From: an uncultured Prevotellaceae bacterium
GTDB taxonomy: Bacteria > Bacteroidota > Bacteroidia > Bacteroidales > Bacteroidaceae
NCBI GenBank assembly: GCA_900316445.1
Contig: ONCZ01000020.1
Span: forward strand, 17,438 to 81,437
Length of the DNA stretch: 64,000 nt
Reading direction: 5' to 3'
Made by a program: the position numbers and the translations under genes. Positions 60,138 through 64,000 of this stretch are shown piece by piece. Numbering within the stretch: the first letter of the stretch is position 1; every line of letters begins with the position of its first letter. The notes beneath the pieces were generated by a model that searched no databases, had not been told where the DNA came from, and saw nothing but the letters and a program-made list of their open reading frames with translations.

Positions 60138-62534
60138 ATGAGAAAACTGATTATCGCAACATTACTCATGAGTGCCCTCACAGCGGGGGCACAGGGATTC
60201 GTGACCCACAGGGCCAAGGTGGCCAAGCAACAGTCGGAGATCCAAGCCAAGAAGGCTGCAACGCGCGGACAATCCGTAGCGCCGGAACGGCAGCGCGGCT
60301 ACTTCTTCGTGAACTGCGAACAGGGTGCTGATGCCCAGCAGGTGGCCAGACAGCTGAAGGCCAATGGCGCTGAGGTGAGAATGGTGAAGGGCGACCTGAT
60401 TTTGCTCGACGCACCCTACTCAAAGCTCGACACGCTGGCCAGCACGAAGGGCGTGTGGAAAATCGACGTCGGCCCCAAGGTGGGCAGAAGGACGGACATC
60501 AGCCGTAAGGTGACGCAGGCTGGCGACGTGATCAACGGCACGGGCGGGAAACTGCCGCAGGCTTATACGGGCAAGGGCGTCATCGTGGGCGTCATCGACG
60601 ATGGATTCGACGCCACCCACCCCATGTTTAAGGACAAGGACGGCAATCTGCGCATCAAGGCCGTGTATGAGCCTGGTAACTCCAACTTTGGGGGCGACAG
60701 CGTGAGAATCGGCGAATGGACACTGACAGGCTCTGTTTACACCAAGACTGAAGACATACTCGACACCACGAAGGTGAAAAACACCGACGGTTCGCACGGC
60801 ACCCACTGCGTAGCCATCGCTGCAGGCAGCACCAGCGACGTGAAGGCACTCTCAGGACAACCCATCGGCGGCATGGCACCTGAGGCCGACATCATCTTCT
60901 GTCGCGCAGGAGGAGACGGTGACTATTACAAATGGGCTGAAGATTATGGTACAGACGCTAACGCATGGCTGATCTCAGAGAGCTTGGAGTTCCTGGGATA
61001 TGAGGCCACGAAGCAGCAGAAACCACTCGTGATCAGCTTCAGTATGAACTCGCACGACGGATGGCACGACGGCACCAGCAACATGGCATACCTGTTTGGC
61101 CAGAAGGTGAAGGATGAGAATCTGCCCATCATCCTCTGCGCCAGCAACGAGGGTGGCTACCGTACGTACCTCAACATGATGAGCGCTGCCAAGGACACCA
61201 TCAGCGTACTCTCGACAGCCTGGGACGGCAGCTACATATGGGGCGGTATGCAAACCACAAAGAACGTACAGATGGAGATTGCCGTCTGCAGCCTGCAAGA
61301 TGGGTATGTCTACTACAAAATGCCTGTAAATTATAATTCAGACCCCAATAAAGCCTATGACCCGAAAAAGAACTATTGGGGGCAGGGACTCCTGTTCGAA
61401 GCAGGCGAGGACGCTGACAACAGCGGCTTGGAAGGCAAGGAACTCAAAGGCGTGAATAAGTTGTTGGAGTATATCGAGGATGGGTATGTGGAAATATGGT
61501 GCTACCAGAACGTAGCGCTCGACAAGAACCGCAAGGAGTATACCTACACCGAGGTTTGGGAGTATTTTAGCGACGGATTCACTTGGAAGACCGTCAAGAA
61601 CGACCGAGGCAAGAAGGTGACAGACGACGTGCTCGGCTTCAAGATCAACCTTATTCCTGACGAGGCCACAGAACTCCATTGTTGGGGTGACTTGGGGGCT
61701 GAACTGTGGGGACAGGATAACGACCTGAACTACATCGATGGCACCAGCAGCATGTCCATCGGCGACTGGAACACCTCAGGAGAGCCAGTATCCATCGGCG
61801 CATGGACGGCCAACAACGAGCAGAAGTTTGCATCCGAAGAAAATTCCTATAAGAATGAGAATTTCACAGTGGGCGACATCGCCTACTTCAGCAGCTATGG
61901 TACAGACCTGGCTGGACATAAGCACCCCAACGGATGTACCCCTGGCGTCTTTGTGCTGGCTGCTGGTAACAGCTTCGATCCTGATAATCAGGCTGAGTGG
62001 AATAGCGTCTATGAGTGGAAGGGCTACAAGAACCAGTTCGCAGGACAAACCAGTGAGCGCGACTACCCGTTTGTGTATATGAGCGGTACCTCGATGGCTA
62101 CGCCTGCCGCTGCCGGTATCGTGGCCCTCTGGGCACAGGCAGCTGCAGAAAAAGGGAAGTCTCTGACCTGTAAAGACATCAAGGACATCATCAAGCACTC
62201 ATGCGACACGGATGAGTTTACAGAGGCGAAAGGTGAACGATTCGGCGATGGTAAGATCAATGCCTATAAGGGTTTGCTCTACGTGCTGGGCATCGAGACG
62301 AGCATCCCCACCCTCAGCAAGGAACAGCCGAAAGGCGTGAACTTCCGCGTGGCTGGCGACATCGTCTATACCGATGGTGCTGAGGATGGTATCGAGGCTA
62401 CGATCTACAACCTGCAGGGCGTGGCCGTCAGACAGACGAAGGTGCAAGGTGGCGCCATCAGTCTGGAGGGACTGCAGAAGGGCGTCTACGCCGTGCAACT
62501 GGGTAAATTGGGATCAACCCTGATCCGCAAATAA
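60138..62534 (+). CDS. Secreted subtilisin-family (S8) serine protease
   Basis: A 798-residue exported protease. Signal peptide MRKLIIATLLMSALTAGAQG, a prodomain-like region to about residue 130 (GYFFVNCEQGADAQQVARQLKANGAEVRMVKG), then the catalytic triad: Asp154 in VGVIDDGFDATHP, His220 in GSHGTHCVAIAAG, Ser652 in YMSGTSMATPAAAGIVALW. The 430 residues between His and Ser contain an inserted beta domain. The C-terminus (IYNLQGVAVRQ then LQKGVYAVQLGKLGSTLIRK) is a sorting-type tail. I chose the ATG at 60138; the longer frame overlaps the upstream gene in another phase. Probably acts on or outside the outer membrane. Confidence 0.92.
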   Translation: MRKLIIATLLMSALTAGAQGFVTHRAKVAKQQSEIQAKKAATRGQSVAPERQRGYFFVNCEQGADAQQVARQLKANGAEVRMVKGDLILLDAPYSKLDTLASTKGVWKIDVGPKVGRRTDISRKVTQAGDVINGTGGKLPQAYTGKGVIVGVIDDGFDATHPMFKDKDGNLRIKAVYEPGNSNFGGDSVRIGEWTLTGSVYTKTEDILDTTKVKNTDGSHGTHCVAIAAGSTSDVKALSGQPIGGMAPEADIIFCRAGGDGDYYKWAEDYGTDANAWLISESLEFLGYEATKQQKPLVISFSMNSHDGWHDGTSNMAYLFGQKVKDENLPIILCASNEGGYRTYLNMMSAAKDTISVLSTAWDGSYIWGGMQTTKNVQMEIAVCSLQDGYVYYKMPVNYNSDPNKAYDPKKNYWGQGLLFEAGEDADNSGLEGKELKGVNKLLEYIEDGYVEIWCYQNVALDKNRKEYTYTEVWEYFSDGFTWKTVKNDRGKKVTDDVLGFKINLIPDEATELHCWGDLGAELWGQDNDLNYIDGTSSMSIGDWNTSGEPVSIGAWTANNEQKFASEENSYKNENFTVGDIAYFSSYGTDLAGHKHPNGCTPGVFVLAAGNSFDPDNQAEWNSVYEWKGYKNQFAGQTSERDYPFVYMSGTSMATPAAAGIVALWAQAAAEKGKSLTCKDIKDIIKHSCDTDEFTEAKGERFGDGKINAYKGLLYVLGIETSIPTLSKEQPKGVNFRVAGDIVYTDGAEDGIEATIYNLQGVAVRQTKVQGGAISLEGLQKGVYAVQLGKLGSTLIRK

Positions 62535-62546
62535 TAAGATAAGACA

Positions 62547-63455
62547 ATGAAGAAGTATTTTTATCTGATGGCAGCAGCCATCATGGTGCTGGGCTTCACC
62601 GCCTGCACAATTGACAACAACGACAATCCCGTGACAGAACCTGTCGAGTACGGGAAAGTGTTCAGTTACACTTACAATGGACAGACGCTCTATTACATCA
62701 TCGAAGAGTCTGGCGAGGCTATTGTGGAGTACCCGATGTACCCAGGCTTCGACACCAGGAACGATGAGAGTTGGACAGGCTATGACAAACCGGAGGGCTC
62801 CGTGGTTATACCCGACTACGTGCCCTGTGGAGGTAACAAATACCCTGTAACTGAGGTGGACTATTGTGCCTTCTTCAGGTGCTACGACATCACCTCCGTC
62901 ACGCTGCCCTCCACGCTCCGTACCATCGACAAGCGTGCCTTCAATAAGTGTTACAGTTTGGAATCCATCAATCTTCCGAATACGCTACAGAGCATCGGAA
63001 ATTACGCTCTGCTTTCCACCAAAATCAATAATGTAGTGATTCCTGATCATTTGAAACAACTTGGTGATGGTCTTTTTATGTATTGCGATTCGCTTACCAC
63101 CTGTCAACTGCCTACACAATTAGAGGCCATAGGCATAGATTTCTTCTACGGCTCAGGCATCACAAACATCACAATTCCTGAGCATGTAACCAGTATTGGT
63201 TCATGGGCCTTCGGCAACTGCCTGTCGCTGAAAGAACTTACCTTACCAGCCTCAGTAACCGAGCTGGCCGACTATGTGTTTACCGACGGCACAAGGCTTG
63301 AGACACTCACAGTGGGCAGCGAGGTTCCGCCGACCGTCACGCCGTCCACCTTCGAGGACTACACCACTACGATCATCGTGCCGAAGGGCACTGGCGATGC
63401 CTACCGCAGCGACGAGATTTGGGGCAAGTTCACCACCATCACGGAAAAAGAGTAG
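62547..63455 (+). CDS. BspA-like leucine-rich-repeat lipoprotein
   Basis: A 302-residue lipoprotein: MKKYFYLMAAAIMVLGFTAC, lipid Cys20 followed by TIDNNDNPV. From residue about 90 a series of about 23-residue LRR_5-type repeats (ITSVTLPSTLRTIDKRAFNKC, LESINLPNTLQSIGNYALLST, INNVVIPDHLKQLGDGLFMYC, ITNITIPEHVTSIGSWAFGNC, LKELTLPASVTELADYVFTDG), ending in a TIIVPKGTGDAYRSDEIW capping segment. BspA-type proteins bind host matrix or other surfaces. The C-terminal KE-stop is inside the second 83-bp repeat. Follows the subtilase by 12 bp. Confidence 0.88.
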   Translation: MKKYFYLMAAAIMVLGFTACTIDNNDNPVTEPVEYGKVFSYTYNGQTLYYIIEESGEAIVEYPMYPGFDTRNDESWTGYDKPEGSVVIPDYVPCGGNKYPVTEVDYCAFFRCYDITSVTLPSTLRTIDKRAFNKCYSLESINLPNTLQSIGNYALLSTKINNVVIPDHLKQLGDGLFMYCDSLTTCQLPTQLEAIGIDFFYGSGITNITIPEHVTSIGSWAFGNCLSLKELTLPASVTELADYVFTDGTRLETLTVGSEVPPTVTPSTFEDYTTTIIVPKGTGDAYRSDEIWGKFTTITEKE

Positions 63456-63527
63456 AATTCCCAGATTTGAAACATTTATTTCCACCAGTGAAACATCCGT
63501 TTCGCTGGTTTCTTGTATCTTTGCCCC
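63445..63527 (+). repeat. 83-bp direct repeat, second copy
   Basis: See the first copy at 58825-58907; the single difference is at 63481 (T for C). The TATCTTTG promoter element is at 63516-63523. Confidence 0.95.
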
Positions 63528-63548
63528 AGAATTCTAAAATATAAGCGT

Positions 63549-63638
63549 ATGGATGCAAATCTCATTTTTACCGTTGCACTCGCCGCTGCCATCGTTTTGA
63601 TATGTAAATTTGCTAACGAAACCCAAAATAAACTATGA
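63549..63638 (+). CDS. Tiny membrane protein
   Basis: A 29-residue ORF, MDANLIFTVALAAAIVLICK then FANETQNKL, with one hydrophobic helix. It begins 26 bp after the promoter in the second 83-bp repeat, at the same relative place as the 69-residue membrane protein after the first copy, and both start Met-Asp with a similar helix. It lacks the coiled-coil half. The next gene's ATG follows 3 bp after the stop, which supports real translation. Confidence 0.55.
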   Translation: MDANLIFTVALAAAIVLICKFANETQNKL

Positions 63639-63640
63639 TT

Positions 63641-64000
63641 ATGAAGAAGAGACAATTACAATGGATGCTCGCCGCCATCATCGCCGGCGGCCTGGCATCA
63701 GTGACCATGACCTCGTGTACCACCGACATCGACAACCCCGTGGTGACTCCCGATGTGCCCAAGCCGGAGGTGAAGGGCTATGTGGAGCGTATGTATCCTG
63801 TCGTAGATCCACAGAACAGTCCCCAGGGTATGGTGATGCTGCGCTTCTACGACGACATGCCCAGCGTGGCTTACGTCAGCATCAGCAACTTCCAGAGCAT
63901 TATGTATCCCGGCACGACGGTGCAGGTGGTGAAGACTGCCGAGCATCAGTACGCCCTGGCCAGTCCTTGCGGCACGGCTAAGGTGGACACCGATAAAGAT
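63641..64000 (+). CDS. Lipoprotein, cut by the window end
   Basis: The first 120 residues of a lipoprotein: MKKRQLQWMLAAIIAGGLAS then VTMTSC with lipid Cys26, followed by TTDIDNPVVTPDVPKPEVKG. The region after the cysteine resembles that of the LRR lipoprotein upstream (IDNNDNPVTEP), suggesting a shared lipoprotein leader type. The remainder (YVERMYPVVDPQNSPQGMVMLRFYDDMPSVAYVSIS) is beta-prone with no family I can name. The frame remains open at position 64000. Confidence 0.75.
   Translation, partial: MKKRQLQWMLAAIIAGGLASVTMTSCTTDIDNPVVTPDVPKPEVKGYVERMYPVVDPQNSPQGMVMLRFYDDMPSVAYVSISNFQSIMYPGTTVQVVKTAEHQYALASPCGTAKVDTDKD

Noticed and set aside
63610-63981. 123-codon open frame at the window end
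   Set aside because: A different frame from 63641 onward gives a lipoprotein signal with lipobox and stays open to the edge, which is the better gene.

Overview
This is a stretch of Bacteroidota chromosome, most likely Prevotella or a close relative (order Bacteroidales). The evidence is four SusC/SusD-type genes, lipoprotein signal peptides of the surface-export type, GH43 and GH13 polysaccharide-utilisation genes, the gene order trpB-E-G-D-C-F-A, and many copies of the Bacteroidota promoter element TAnnTTTG just upstream of genes. Species cannot be fixed from the sequence alone. I see no rRNA, tRNA, CRISPR array or insertion sequence.

Layout. 1-5150: purL, then two half-size chromate transporters. 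5273-12290 (minus): a complete trp operon led by a short ORF with three consecutive Trp codons and a terminator-like hairpin, which looks like a transcription attenuator. 12378-17144: a secreted GH43 enzyme, then a radical SAM gene abutting a MEMO1-AMMECR1 fusion, and a small conserved protein. 17329-21406: a truncated DUF5053-type gene and a three-gene restriction-modification island (C5 methyltransferase, PD-(D/E)XK nuclease, Vsr). 22065-35732 (minus): a polysaccharide utilisation locus, probably for arabinan or another arabinose-containing glycan, with SusC, SusD, a three-module surface lipoprotein, two GH43 enzymes and a membrane AraC-type propeller regulator. 35748-48392: a starch or alpha-glucan locus with an SLC45-like MFS transporter, a GxxExxY nuclease-like gene, a LacI regulator with a perfect palindromic operator candidate, SusC, SusD, SusE, SusF and a secreted alpha-amylase. 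48420-56339: histidine phosphatase, clostripain-type protease, PIN toxin-antitoxin pair, HU-like protein with a winged helix, PepSY-like protein, two glycosyltransferases and a coiled-coil protein. 56340-64000: a candidate small transcript, a membrane AraC regulator with TPRs, small membrane proteins, a secreted subtilase and lipoproteins, the last one cut by the window end.

The most unusual feature is spread over the whole window. I count about 30 sites holding degenerate short arrays: 2 to 5 imperfect copies of a 7-10 bp unit, very often as two inverted arms around a short spacer. At least ten sequence families share this architecture. They sit between operon genes, supply start codons, signal-peptide cores and stop codons, and interrupt conserved proteins in frame (PurL, TrpE, TrpF, an MFS transporter, MEMO1-AMMECR1, GH43, a GT2 glycosyltransferase). 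The same 37-38 bp array occurs almost unchanged in unrelated genes 13-17 kb apart, so the arrays seem to have moved or been copied. One pair of arms encloses a GxxExxY gene exactly, which makes that nuclease-like family a candidate partner. This is the best lead for an undescribed system here.
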